From positions 121,765,866 through 121,829,865 of the forward strand of contig OV884011.1 in the NCBI GenBank assembly GCA_930367205.1: a stretch of 64,000 nucleotides of DNA, written 5' to 3'. Positions within the stretch are counted from its first letter, which is position 1; every line of letters starts with the position of its first letter. The DNA comes from Acanthosoma haemorrhoidale. Taxonomy: Eukaryota; Arthropoda; Insecta; Hemiptera; Acanthosomatidae. A model generated the notes under the pieces. It had not been told where the DNA came from. It saw only the letters and a program-made list of their open reading frames with translations, and did no database searches. A program made the position numbers and the translations under genes. This document shows positions 1 to 11,345 of the stretch, in pieces.

Positions 1-102
1 TTTTCCTATTCTCATATGTTCCAATATATTTGGCTGCTCCTTCCATAACTTCGTACCATCTATTGGACTTAGATATTTCCAACATCAACCAAATTTTCGG
101 AA

Positions 103-938
103 AAATTAAGACTTTGAGGTAGAACTAAATTTCAATTTCCATAGTATTGAACTCATAAATTATTCAGTATAAAAATTCAATTTTTCTTGTTAATAATTTC
201 TAACATAAATTCATTACAAATATCACACCAATTGGTATACTAGAATGTTTATCACAATGTTTATGTTAAGATAAAAGCAATCATAATAAAGATAATGAGA
301 GCAATCATTTATTTTTAGTTTTATACCTGTCGGCGTTTCGCCTAATTATTCTACGAATGATATAATTTTACAAAATCATTTTCCACACTCTTCTACTTCT
401 ACACATTGGTAAATACGCAAGATTTGTATTACTTTTTTTTTGTTTTAATAAAAAACCACTCCACCTAATTAGGAACCAGTATAATATACCATTATTGCAG
501 TATGCAATTGTAGAACATTTATTTTGAAAAAGTAAATCATTATTTAGCCCTGAACATGCTTGAATAGGTGAAACGTTAATTGGTGTAAAAATAAAAATAA
601 CTATAGTTTATTATTTGCTTAGTAAATAACTAAGTATAATTTAAATTCAAGTGTCTCTTTTTTAGTATCTTAGTATTATTACAACGTAGTTCACATTATT
701 TTTCGAAAGTATACCCATTAAAAACATTCGGTGATAACACATGTTTCAATAATCCATCATGAATTAAAATACTTTCATCTTAACATAAACATTGTGATAA
801 ACATTCTAGTATACTAATTGGTGTGATATTTGTAATGAATTTATTATTGCAGTTATTAATAAGAAAAATTGAATTTTTATACTGAATAGCTGAGCTCAAT
901 ACTATAGAAATTGAAATTTAATCCTACCTCAAAGTTTA
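103..938. repeat. Fold-back element with about 165-bp inverted arms
   Basis: The left arm (about 103-275) and right arm (776-938) are reverse complements of each other over roughly 165 bp with only scattered mismatches and one small indel block. The 500-bp spacer is AT-rich and has no ORF of note. I see no clear target duplication at the outer ends. This fits a fold-back or MITE-like DNA transposon derivative, but the superfamily cannot be assigned. Confidence 0.7.
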
Positions 939-1724
939 AAATTTTGAAACTGTACTTCACAAAATTAGTGACGGCTAATTCTGCTGAAGATGTTAAAACA
1001 GCGGAAAATCACCTCTACGACCAAACAGGTTGTTGATACGCAGAATTGTGGGTTAGGCCGGGGCTAAATGGTGTTTACAGAAATTCTAATGGCCCGGAAA
1101 CCGTTTTCGAAAAGGCGATCCTCACGCACTGCACGCCTGAGGTCTTCTGCGCAGGGCAATTATGACATACAGGCGTTAATAATGTATGATTTTGATTAGG
1201 AACTTACATTCAATATCTAACCTAGTCATTACCTTGCTCTTCGCAGATTGAATCATTATCAAGAGGAGGAATGAATTCTTACTCGTGGAATCCCCAATGA
1301 ATAGATTCTTTGAGTAGAACTCAATTTAAAAATATGTATAATAAGGAAACTAAAATATTTTCCAGATTCAGGTCATTGAATTTTATAAATTTATATGTCA
1401 AAACTTGGAAAATATTACAACAGTTAATCTCGTGCCCAGCCACGTAAAGGGGAATTAAAACCCGGTTACCTGTATAATGTAGGCAAGCTGACAGTTGGTC
1501 TACTTAAAGGGTTGGGGCATTGTTTATATCGGGACTGCAACTCCAAAGGGTTAAATTTAAAAAATAATCTAATAATTTCAGTTTTGTATAAGACATTATA
1601 AACTGGAAGTTAACAGTAAGCCTTGAAAATAAGTACATATGAGTAAGGTTATGTAAATATGAGTAGGTTATTCGTTGGCTAAGATTGATGAAATTAATGA
1701 TTTCCAACAAATTTATTAATGGAC
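939..1724. other. No recognisable gene
   Basis: AT-rich sequence between the fold-back repeat and the errantivirus LTR. The short ORFs show no family motif. A modestly GC-richer patch around 1000-1160 has no motif I recognise. Confidence 0.5.
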
Positions 1725-2096
1725 AGTTAAAGAAGTTTACACTGATAGACTTTTCAAAAAGAGTTTATTCATAAGTACAACGAGGTAAACGGTTAGTGGA
1801 TACTGTCTTACGTCTAAGCGGGAAGAGAGAGTGTGACTGAGTGAGGACGGGTAAAATCTGGGGAAGGTTTATATAGGGAGAAATAGATCATGCCTCCTCA
1901 GCGGGGCGTGGGAAATATAGGTGGATGTTGCCTCAGCCGGTGGTCGTCATCTGGGCCATTGCTTAGGAGAGGAAGAATTAGCGTTGACATACCAAGGCCT
2001 GGGTCAGTGATAAATGAGGGTTGCCTCATCTGGTTAAGTGTCAACAGGGCCACCGCTGCGTTAGCTGGCTGACGTGATTTGTTGACTTTCGTAACT
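1725..2096 (-). repeat. 3' LTR of the errantivirus-like element
   Basis: 372 bp, complete, starting AGTTACGAAAG and ending CTTTAACT on the minus strand. The matching 5' LTR lies at 11656-11980. The left flank is ordinary AT-rich DNA. Its target duplication cannot be checked because the far LTR is truncated. Confidence 0.85.
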
Positions 2097-2109
2097 CCTC
2101 CCATCTTTA
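2097..2109 (-). other. Polypurine tract of the errantivirus-like element
   Basis: On the minus strand a purine-rich run ending GGGAGG directly precedes the AGTTA start of the 3' LTR, the position and composition expected for the plus-strand DNA primer site. Confidence 0.7.
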
Positions 2110-2309
2110 AGATTCTTGTTCCATCAAGAAGTAGGCACATATGGAGCATTTATGTTAAGTTTGAGTCTGGCAAAGTCCACTGGTGGAAGGATTTGTGTGG
2201 TGGAAGCTGGTGAGGATGATAAGGTAGGGTTATAGGTGATATTAGGGGGTGGAATACAAGTGGTTTTGGGATTACAGAGTTTCATTTTGATATAATATAA
2301 TAATGTTAG

Positions 2310-3312
2310 TGTAGAGAAATGCTAACTACATAAGATAAATCATCCTATACTCTATTATACATATATTGTAAACATAACGTAATGTAAATAACATTACCAA
2401 AATATAAATCATTGTAAATATGTTAAACAATAAAACTTGCTTGGGAGCCAATTAGTTATATGAGCTGGGACACCAGCTGTCAGACAGGTATAAGACCCAA
2501 CCGCATGGAGACCCTCCCGGCTCTGTCAGGGAACAAAGGAAACCGCACTATCATTGGGTACTAGAAAAGCGATCCTCATTGGCTACTGACAAGGCATGCA
2601 TGTAAATGCAGGAAGAGGAGAAATCTGTAAATTCAATTATTTTATTATATTATTGTATTCATTGTATTACTTTTTGAGGTTCTGAAATAAAAAAAAAATA
2701 CTGACAAGGCTAGCTGGGTATTTAAGGCCGGAGTTTTGGGGCCGGTATATCATTCTCCTGACAACTAAACTGGCTCGTGGCTGCTCTGCTTGAACCTCTG
2801 AAACTTGACTGCTTCTTTATGAAAAACCTCTGCATCTCTTTCTCTCCTCGCCTCGCTACGTTTTAGTCCGGCGTTGTCAGACCCCTCACCTTCCTAGTGG
2901 GAATTTCTGCCTTCGTCTCGCTAAATCTAGCACCTCCTTGGGAGAGACCTCTCTTTAGTGGACAACGGTTGTCGTGGCCCTGCAAACTTACCAAGCAGTG
3001 TCTCCCACGGCGATTCCGTCTGCCTTTCTCCGGTTCACACTCGCCTTTGGGATCCGGACGGATTTCTCCTACCTTCAGATACCGAGTGTGAGTTCGTGGT
3101 CATTCCAAGACCACACAAACTACCTACACTACCTGCCCTATACCTCTTTTCCTGAACATAGTGCATTGTCGGGGCACATACTTATCAAAAAATGTCAGAT
3201 AGTCAAATAGTAAAGCCGTCATGAAACGATTGTCCAGGTTATAAACTCAAGCAACCCTCGCTTCGTCACCAGGGCTAGGGTAACTAGGCACCCACCTCGT
3301 GACGACCCGACA
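2310..3312 (+). repeat. 5' LTR of the CsRn1-type element
   Basis: 1003 bp, TG...CA. Its last 161 bp (3152-3312) recur at 4785-4940 with about seven substitutions and small indels. AATAAA-like sequences and a GC-richer R/U5 region lie near 2700-3100. Short ORFs inside it are incidental. Confidence 0.8.
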
Positions 3313-3314
3313 AC

Positions 3315-3332
3315 TGGTGACCTCGACGAGAT
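3315..3332 (+). other. Primer binding site, tRNA-Trp type
   Basis: TGGTGACCTCGACGAGAT lies two bases after the 5' LTR. It matches the complement of the tRNA-Trp 3' end with two mismatches, the primer used by CsRn1-clade elements. Confidence 0.7.
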
Positions 3333-3379
3333 CGAGAAGATAAAAGAAACCATTTCTTATGATAGCCGACCCACCAGCC

Positions 3380-4096
3380 CCGTCCGACGAAGCATGCTGT
3401 GCAACCGTACACGCCATTTTTCGGACGTGCCAACTGCCAGAGTTTCACGAAGAAGACCCAAGACTATGGCTCATGCAGGCTGAAAATATTTTTTCAACAA
3501 ACCGAATCTCTTTGTTTCAAGCCTAATCGGAGCATATTTAAGCACAGCTTCCGTTCAGGGTACTCACACAAGTCGCAGACCTAGCGTATTCTCCAAGTGA
3601 TAGTCCCTACGAAGATTTAAAGGCTCGTCTTATCGAAACGTACAGCCAGAGCCACGACAGACGACTGATCCGGTTATTGGAAGAGACACACCTCGGAGAC
3701 CAGAAACCGTCACATCTCCGGCGTCAGATGCAGTCACTGGCAGGACCCACGACCTCTGAGGACGTCATTCGCACACTCTGTCTACGCGCCTTGCCAGACA
3801 GGGCCAGCAACATACTGGCATCGCACTACGAGGAGAAATTTGCAAAACTGACAATAACAGCGGACAAAATCATGGACTTAAGTTCAGCTACTGCAATCCA
3901 TACAGTCCAGTCCGCGTCAACTCCCAAAGCCAGCCAGCCACACTCCAGCTGTGACTGCCAGACAGCCATCGCACAGCTCACCCAACAAGTGACCGTGCTG
4001 GCCAATTCAATGAGCAGACAAGAAGAAAACAGGTCCACTCAGCGATACCGGCCAAAACCAACTACCGAATCTAACAATAAGGGCTTATGTTTCTAA
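3380..4096 (+). pseudogene. CsRn1-type gag
   Basis: The frame opening near 3380 gives the CsRn1 gag pattern of a Pro/Asp-rich start followed by a W-containing block, with two stops near 3520-3540. An open 139-codon segment (3677-4096) then carries the GD-KPSxLxRxMQ motif followed by the LCLRALPD...LASHYEE block, characteristic of this capsid family. A Gln/Thr-rich tail ends in TAA. No zinc knuckle is present, as usual for this clade. The gene is broken only in its first half. In intact relatives the product forms the virus-like particle. Pol follows downstream with disrupted frames. Confidence 0.75.
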
Positions 4097-4189
4097 CACG
4101 ACAGATTCGGTAAGGATGCATATCGATGTCGCAGGTCCTGTAGGTGGGTCGACGACGCTACCCCACCAGCGGGAAACTAAATGCCGCCA

Positions 4190-4784
4190 TGGTCAGAGTG
4201 GTACCCATGGCAGGCATAACCTTTCGCCGCCTATTCGTTACAGAGGTCCCACACGGCAGCACTATCTGATTGATACAGGAGCAGCTATCTCCGTACTTCC
4301 CCCGCCCAAAATATAAAAGTCTATACCCTCCGACTACCAACTCTACGCCGCTAATGGCAGCGCGTTCCAAATTCCAACGTATAGAGAAGTCAACAGGAAC
4401 CTCGACCTAGGCATGCAGCGGATCTTTAAATGGAACTTCATAATGGCAGAAGTTCAGCAACCAACCTAGGTGCCGACTTCCTGGCCCATTATCATCTACT
4501 GGTAGATCTTCAGCACCGCCAGCCGTCGTCGTACTACAGGAAGAACACACGTCGCTACGCTCTCCGTGATATCAAGCATACCACCCGACAACAAATACGC
4601 CGGCCTCTTGCGGCACTACCCTCAGCTCACACGACCACAACAACCTATAATCTCAATTCCGCCGACAAAGGTAGAGCACTACTTAGACACTCGTGGACCG
4701 CCCGTGTGCAGCAAGGCTTGTCAATTAGCGCCAGCAAAATATCAAGCCGCCAAGGAAGAGTTCCGACGTATGATAGTGCATCTA
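4190..4784 (+). pseudogene. CsRn1-type protease and start of RT
   Basis: Fragments in shifting frames. An LIDTGA aspartic protease motif lies near 4268-4285, followed by SVLPP, and further on by a GADFLAHYHLLVDL block (about 4450-4510) that links protease to RT in this clade. The RT lead-in (an HYLDTRGPPV-type motif followed by AxAKYQAAKEEFxRM) ends at 4784, where a deletion joins it to the 3' LTR. No RT catalytic motif is present. Stops and frameshifts occur around 4315 and 4560. Confidence 0.72.
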
Positions 4785-4940
4785 CTGAACATAGTGCATT
4801 GTCGGGGCACATACCTATCAAAAAATGGAGTCAGATAGTAAAGCCGTCATGAAACGATTGTCCAGGTTGTAAACTCAAATAACCCTCACTTCGTCACCAG
4901 GGCTAGGGTAACTAGGCACCCCTCTCGTGACGACCCGACA
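4785..4940 (+). repeat. Truncated 3' LTR of the CsRn1-type element
   Basis: Matches 3152-3312 of the 5' LTR. The junction falls at CTGAACATAG. It ends in CCCGACA and is followed directly by the GTTAG target duplication. Confidence 0.8.
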
Positions 4941-5301
4941 GTTAGTATTCCTTAAGTACCTATAATACTACAAACTATAAAATATATGGAACTATTATTA
5001 GTGTTAGTAATAGGGTTTAACATAATTTGGGTTATATTGGGATCTATTAGTTCGGAATTGTTGTACAATGGTATTTTGTAAGATTTTCGGTACAGTTTTA
5101 TATTCGGAATCTACAATATGCATGGGCACTTTAGGGAGATCAAAAAACATTCATTTTGGGATATATTTACTAGGGATATGAGGGGTAAATAAATAGTGTT
5201 ATTTTTGTTACAGTCATCTAGCTTAGGATTATTAACAATAATGTATGAATTAATATAATCAATGTTTGGTAGTTGATATTGAGTATAGTTACATTTATTT
5301 G

Positions 5302-7328
5302 ATACTGATGGAATACTGGTAGAACGACCGCTCCATAGCGCTCAATTCGCATACCAGGCAGGAAAATCCTGTGAAATTGCTCTCCACCACCTGGTTTCCA
5401 GGATAGAGAGATCCCTAGTTCATAAAGAAATAATGGCAGGCATCTTTGTTGATATAGAAGGTGCCTTTGATCGCACATCCTATAACACTATGGCATCAGC
5501 CTTAGAAAGAAAGGGGATTAGTTCCTTAGCCTCTAGCTGGATAAACACCATGCTAGAGAATAGGATTTTACAATCACAATTGGGACAAACCAAACTGTGG
5601 ATGAAGCCAGTGGGAGGATGTCCACAGGGAGGGGTGTTATCTCCATTACTGTGGTGTTTGGTCGTTGACTCATTGTTAACAAACCTAAACTCTGCAGGGT
5701 TCTACGCACAGGGATATGCTGATGACATTGCTGTGCTCATAGGGGGCAAGTTCTCAGAAACCATTTCTGAGTTGCTTTCCGCATCGATGGATCTTTTGAG
5801 GGATTGGTGTGAAAAGAATGGTTTAGGAATCAATCCCCAGAAGATAAATCTCTGTATCTTCACTAACAAAAGAAATGCTATAGTTAGACCACCCTATATA
5901 GGGGGGACACAGGTAAGCATTTGTAGTGAGGTAAAGCATCTAGGGGTTACTCTGGATAGAAAATTGGACTGGTCTAAACACATCAGGAATACTACTATGA
6001 AGGCACTTCGATGCCTCTATGCATGTAAAAGGGCTGTGGGTAGGACCTGGGGACTACAACCCAGAATGTTATTCTGGCTATATACCGCAGCAGTTAGACC
6101 AATGGTGCTCTATGCCTCTATGGTGTGGTGGCACAGAGGTAGTATTAGTAAAAATAAAACTTTGCTTGGCAAATTACAGAGGCTTTCATGTCTCATGATC
6201 ACTGGTGCCATGAGTACAACTCCTACTGCTGCAATGGAAGTCTTATTGAACTTGAATCCACTGCACATAGAAGTAGAAGCGCAAGCCTTGAACGTGGCTT
6301 ACAGACTTGCGAAATCAGGAACAAGATCCAAAGTCATGACTCGCATGGGGCATGGGAACTTGTTCAGAAGAATTGATGAGGACGAGGTGCTGTCAATGCA
6401 CTCTGACCTACAAGTTAAGAAACACACAGACGTTTTGTACTGTGCGGAAAACACAAAGACCAAACCACATAAACTGTGTAATGGGATTAATTGCTACACA
6501 GACGGCTCACTAACAGAAAACGGATCAGGGGCCGGCATATGGAGGAAAGATAAACCAGAATCTGGGATTTCTATTCCTTTAGGTAGACACACCTCGGTCT
6601 TTCAGGCCGAAGTGATGGCGATCAATGTCTGTACCCAAACCTTAATTGGGGAGGGTGTAAGAAACAGACTGATCACAATTTTCACGGATAGCCAGGCAGC
6701 CATTGGCGCCCTGAGAAGCTATACGACCAGATCTTATTTGGTTGAGGAGTGTAAAAACAACTTAAACACACTCTCGCTAGCCAATAAGGTTAGAATCGAC
6801 TGGGTGCCAGGACACACAGGCATCACAGGCAATGAGAAGGCAGATGGCCTTGCAAGGGTGGGCTCAGAACAGACACCTCTTGCACCTGAACCCATATGTG
6901 GTATCAGCCTCAGCTACGCTAAAAGGCGTATAAAATTAGCTTTAGAGGACAAGGCAAGACTTTCTTGGAGAGAAACTAAGAAACAGGAACACTCGAAACT
7001 GTTTCTTAATGGACCCTGTAAGAGAAGAAGCTCAGCACTTCTATCAATGGACAGGTGGACACTCAAAAGTGTGACAGGACTCTATACAGGTCACTGTCGG
7101 TTAAATAAACACCTCTTTAATTTGGGGATAGTGGGATCACCAATCTGCAGATTCTGCAAGAAAGAGGGAGAAACGGCACGTCATATAATATGTGACTGTG
7201 ATAACTTAGCTAGAAGGCGATACCTTCACTTTGGTAGTGATCGCATTGTAGACCCCAAACTATGTGAACTGATCGATCCATTCAGTATCCTCAGATTTGC
7301 AAAGGCCGTGGGCCTGTCACATATATAG
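5302..7328 (+). CDS. Partial ORF2: reverse transcriptase and RNase H of an I-like LINE
   Basis: Open from the truncation point to TAG at 7326-7328, about 675 codons. The first ATG is at 5433, but the RT frame clearly extends upstream of it to 5302. RT motifs seen: an FVDIEGAFD block near 5448, CPQGGVLSPLLW near 5620 and the catalytic YADD near 5717. An RNase H domain follows (YTDGS near 6495, FQAE near 6600, TDSQ near 6685, and a DWVPGHTG block near 6800), then a C-terminal Cys/His cluster (CRFC...H...CDC, about 7145-7200). The RT plus RNase H pairing is typical of the I and LOA groups. No stop or frameshift is seen. It cannot be autonomous without ORF1 and endonuclease, and no host promoter is apparent. 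Confidence 0.9.
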
Positions 7329-7408
7329 GACAGGGACATGGACGGCGCACAATAGGTCTCAGTGAGGCCGCGGTGCACAAATGCCGGAACAAATAATAAT
7401 AATAATAA
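5302..7408 (+). mobile_element. I-like LINE, 5'-truncated, inserted in env
   Basis: The insertion is bounded by the 12-bp duplication TACATTTATTTG (5290-5301 and 7409-7420). It ends in a (TAA)n/(ATA)n tail (about 7390-7408), as in the Drosophila I element, rather than poly(A). It begins inside the RT domain, so everything upstream (ORF1, endonuclease, RT start) was lost at insertion by normal 5' truncation. The single reading frame is fully open, which suggests a recent event. Confidence 0.88.
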
Positions 7409-8408
7409 TACATTTATTTGTAGAACCTAATAATATAATATTTTCTATAAATTTGTTATCTAGTAAGGTTAATTGTAATAGCCCATTTATCAATGAGATA
7501 ATTACAATTAACATTATAAATATTATCATTTTTCCTAATTTCTATAGTTTTTCTTATATCAATAGAACAATAAAGTTTATTTTTAATTACAGGAACGGAT
7601 ATGAGCAATGATGTTCTTACATTGGGTTCTGCCAGTGGCAGGTCTACAAATACATGAAGTATTTCCTCATGCCTAGTACAAGGAATTTTGCTCATAACCC
7701 ACAATATCTGTTTGTCTAGAAGCTAAGGCTACATTTTCATGTATACCATGTAGTATTTGAGACATAAGGGAAGAATGTGTGATTCCTAGTTTACACAGTT
7801 CCAATGTTAGTGTCAAGTCATTTATCTTGTTATAGGTGTGTCAAAGTTATATACATATCGTGAAACGCTACTTCTTTGCCAATGCTTATTATATTGCCTC
7901 TGCCCTTATGGAAATTGTCATTTATTAATTTAATTTCTGTCTTAAAAGTCTCTATAATTTGTATGTTCATGTTTACTGTCTGTTCAATATTGTGTTCGGT
8001 ATTATAGTTGTTACGTTCAACTTCACTTATGACGTCAAAATGTTGTTTGTCCGTAGCGTCCATAGTACCAGTTAGTCAGCAAATAGCCGTTCCTAGTCCA
8101 TTTATTAATCCTCGTCTCTGTCTTCTATTATGGTTTCTTAGTAAGTCAATTTTGTTTTTGGTTTCGCGTATCATATCTAATATCAATGGGTAAGTTGTTG
8201 AATTATTGTAGAGTAGAGTATGTTTTTGAATATTGGTCAGTTCTGAGTCTAGTAAGCTTATGTTGTAGAAGTGGTATGTCTTGAAGTACCTTTCAATTAA
8301 TTTTGCATTGTTCAGCGAGTGCAACATTCCGTTACTGTGAGTCAGGTCAGTTATTTTCAGTGAAGTAATTGCAGTCCATAAATTGCTGGTACCAACAGTG
8401 CCAGTGAC

Positions 8409-9110
8409 CTAATTGTTATCTGAAACATATGTTTGGTGTGTCAGATATTTCTTGCGAGGTCGTTTAATATTGTTAGCACGCGATTTATTTATTTCATTTT
8501 TGTCTCTATATTTTATTACTGGTTTATAAGAATTATCATGCTTTCGGTGGGTAGTAGTTTTTATCAATAATTGTTCAACAGAAATTGTCGGAATGTCTTT
8601 CCGATTTTGGTTTAGTTTTTCTATTCGATCAGTCTTTTCTTTTGTTATTTTTGTCTTTACTAAGTCATTTATTAGGCTTTTATCATCATGATATTTTTGA
8701 ACATATTGTTCTTTAATTGATTTCTTTTGTTGGTTATTTTTTTTAGTTATTCCAAACGTTATCTCGTCAGGAGTCATACTTAGTTTTTCATTTAAGGTAT
8801 TGTTATATGCAATAGTTAACATAATCGCTAATAATTTGTTTCATAGAGGGGAAATAATATTGTTTTCTTAATTTGTCATAAGCCTCAATTGTTCCTCTGT
8901 GTGAGGTCTTTCCTGTGTGATAGTTGGTAATAATTTCGTCTTGTTCGTCCTTATCTGTTACATTTAGTATCTGATTTTCGTATCTTTTTATCTTAACAGT
9001 CGGATATTATTCCTGTATAATTCTTGATAGATTATTGAATTGTTCATCATACCAAGTAGTACATTGAGTTTCGGTTCACAATAAATTCCATAAACATGTT
9101 TTGAGTGTAT
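8409..9110 (-). pseudogene. Errantivirus integrase, catalytic core missing
   Basis: The minus strand shows the N-terminal zinc-finger part (HTGKTSHRG, then a YYFPSMK block, about 8830-8950). Near 8830 it runs straight into the C-terminal part (AYNNTLNEK, TPDEITFG), an open 137-codon segment ending at 8409. The intervening core that should carry the D,D-35-E triad is absent, so this gene cannot integrate DNA. The zinc-finger part also contains frameshifts. Env starts overlapping its end, as usual in errantiviruses. Confidence 0.75.
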
Positions 9111-9118
9111 AATTTGTT

Positions 9119-10305
9119 CTAATAATTGGTGAATTCTTCCTCATTATTGAAAGAAATGTTATATATTCTTCTTTCATTAAACGGTTTGCTAAATTGTAAA
9201 ATTGTGTCTTGTATTATCTGTTCCTCTATTTGTTGGGGAATAAGTTGTTCTAAATCTATAGTTATTGCGTCATATTCTGGGTTATTTTTTACTGGTAGTA
9301 ATTCTATTTCTTCAAAGTCCATGTCATCATCACTGTCTACATTATTCAATTCTTGTGGTAAATCTTTATTTGTTTTAAATATTTCTCCATTTTCACCACA
9401 AGTTCATCCGAAATTTTGTTTTCAATGTAGTCAGTTCTAATTAATGGTTTTATAGTTTGTCTGTCATTAATATAGTTAGTTTCGTCTTCTTTATTTTTAA
9501 TGTATTTGGTTTATTTGTTTTCCGATCGTTTTCCGTTTCATTTTCCGAGTTATTTTCTGATTCAATTGCTGTTTTATTTTCTGTTTTATTTTTTGATTTA
9601 TTTTTCATTTTATTTTCCGTTTCATTTTCCGAATTATTTTCCAAGTATATTTGGTCTCTTTTTTCTTTTATTTTCTTTTATAATTTATTTTCCGAGTATT
9701 TTTGGTCTCTTTTTTCTTTTATTTTAATACCATCTATGTAATATTCATTGGTATTACACTTTATTTCCATGTTTAGTTGTTTCATGGTATTTAGTTCATC
9801 CATATAGTAGATTTCATTTTGGATCTTATGTTTTGTACCGTTTATTATTATTTCGTCATTATGACATTTTATTTCGGTTTTTAATTCCTTCACTAATTCC
9901 TAACAGCGGGTATAAGTCTATTGTTGCACTGTGTGTACCTTCAGCTTTTCCTGTCGGAGTTTTAATGAAAAAGTCTTCGCGATTATTTTTTGTTCTTTCG
10001 GGTAATGCATTTGGATTAATGTAATTTTTAGAAGCTCCGGTGTCAATTAGCCAAGTTTTGCCTTTTTTATCTTTAATTTTTAGTAACGAGACCGTGTAAT
10101 TTAAATGATATTCCGGTTTAGAGGAGGCGGATCGTTGTTGTTCGTGCCGTAGTTTAAAAAAATCATTTTGTTTAGCTTGTACGTAATTGTATTTGATTAT
10201 CTGTCTGGTTTAGTTCGTATACGGGTCTGGCGGATCGCAATCGTTCGGACCTAGCTTTAAAAAATAGTTTTGTCTGGTTTCCAATTGTTGTAGTCTTTCC
10301 GTTAT
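9119..10305 (-). pseudogene. Errantivirus protease and degenerate pol linker; RT absent
   Basis: Near 10040-10060 the minus strand carries LIDTGAS, the aspartic protease active site, followed by a coherent protease sequence to about 9890. Downstream are Lys/Asn/Glu-rich low-complexity segments (9893-9678, 9644-9450, including short tandem Glu-Asn-type repeats) and an acidic stretch (9349-9119) that resembles the RNase H-integrase linker. No RT A-box, no YxDD and no RNase H DAS motif can be found in any frame, and there is not enough room for them. I infer deletion of RT and RNase H. Confidence 0.65.
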
Positions 10306-11345
10306 TTATTTGATTTGTTCATCTTTGTCTGTTTCAGTATGGTGAACCCTGTTACTAACTGTTCTCATTGAAACAGTTTGGTTCTCTGCTTGTTGGTTGC
10401 TTTGATTAATTTCTTGTTGCGGTTTGTTAAAGTACTGTCTTTGTTCATAAGGTTTCCATGACTGGTTATGTCTTTCGTTACTGTCTCTGTTATAATTAGG
10501 TGTATATCGTGGGTAATTTTGTTGTGGTCTTTGATAGTTTTGTCTTAGTTCTTCTCTAGGTTCCCATGTTGTTCTAAAATTGGGGTCATAATGTTTTCCT
10601 AAATAGTTGGGGTTTCTTTGTTGTGTGTTGTTATATTGGTGTCTGGGCCTTTGTCTGTCAGTTTTGTCATAACTTTCTTCCATTATTTCGATAGCGGAAG
10701 TGGTCAATGTTCGTTGTAAGTTGCGAAGGTTATTTATGATACTACACCGTACGAAGGTTCTTAGTTCTGGTACAAGTTGTTTTATACAGTGGTTAGTTAT
10801 TAATTTGTCATACGCGTTCATCTCATATGTCTTTTGTATTTGTTTTTTTGAGTCGTCTGTAATAATTCTTCCTTCTAGTTCGTCTCGTAGTGTTATTGGT
10901 TTATTCGTGAATGTTAGTAGATGTTCGTTTTTGTGTATTGTTACTACTAATATTTCTGTAATTGATCGTTCTATTGTTTTGTTGTCCCGGAAGTATCTTT
11001 TTAATTCCGCTATGAATTCTTCTATTGTGTCGTAGTTTCGTTTTCCGCAAAATTTAGCTTGTTCTGTTAATTTGTTCGACTTTTGTAGCTAAGTAATTGT
11101 CTTAATTATATTCCCTGTGTGGGTTGTCTAATGCTCCTACCGTAGAGGCAACATATAACAATTGGTTTAAGAATGTAATTAAGTCACTAGGATATCCATT
11201 GAATTCCGGAATTTGTTAGTAATCAGTGGCTTTGATTATTTGGTGTTATATATTTAGTGTTTGTGGGTTGTGTTCTGGTAAAGAGTTTTGTATTTCTTGT
11301 ATTGGTGGGTGTATTGTCGGTATGTTAAGTATGGCTTCCCTCAGT
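10306..11345 (-). pseudogene. Errantivirus gag
   Basis: The minus strand reads a gag-like protein from about 11345 to a stop at 10306, with a stop near 11110 and frame changes. The best segment runs from about 11060 to 10306. The part from 10821 is open (171 codons) and contains an LVPELRTFVR motif then an Arg/Asn/Gln/Tyr-rich C-terminus (PRHQYNN, NYNRDSNER), typical of the RNA-binding tail of errantivirus gag, which lacks zinc knuckles. The capsid-like N-terminal part is more decayed. Pol follows in another frame, as expected for frameshift expression. Confidence 0.7.

Larger units (their letters stand above)
2310..4940 (+). mobile_element. CsRn1-clade Ty3/gypsy element, internally deleted, inserted in env
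   Basis: It starts TGTAGAG and ends CCCGACA, flanked by the 5-bp duplication GTTAG (2305-2309 and 4941-4945). It holds a complete 1003-bp 5' LTR, a PBS matching tRNA-Trp, gag, protease and the very start of RT, then jumps directly into the last 156 bp of the 3' LTR. The tRNA-Trp PBS and the gag and protease sequence patterns are typical of the CsRn1/Kabuki clade. Most of RT, RNase H and integrase are gone, so this copy is dead. It inserted after the errantivirus, whose env frame can be followed across the empty site. Confidence 0.85.
2127..8430 (-). pseudogene. Errantivirus env (F-like fusion glycoprotein), split by two insertions
   Basis: The minus-strand env remnant occupies three blocks: about 8430-7421, 5301-4941 and 2309-2127. 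It begins with a hydrophobic signal-peptide-like stretch near 8430 that overlaps the integrase end. A furin-like RRQRR site follows near 8110, then a GLINGLGTAI fusion-peptide-like stretch, as in the baculovirus-F-related env of insect errantiviruses. A hydrophobic membrane segment spans the 4940/2309 junction: when the CsRn1 insertion and one GTTAG copy are ignored, the reading frame continues across it, with one stop codon. A short proline- and threonine-rich cytoplasmic tail ends just before the PPT. A frameshift near 8070 and internal stops break the gene. In intact relatives the product would be a membrane fusion protein. Confidence 0.8.

Noticed and set aside
1898..2149. 83-codon minus-strand ORF over the errantivirus 3' LTR (a similar one at 11829-12041)
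   Set aside because: Both lie in the LTR pair and differ by indels; explained by LTR sequence rather than a gene.
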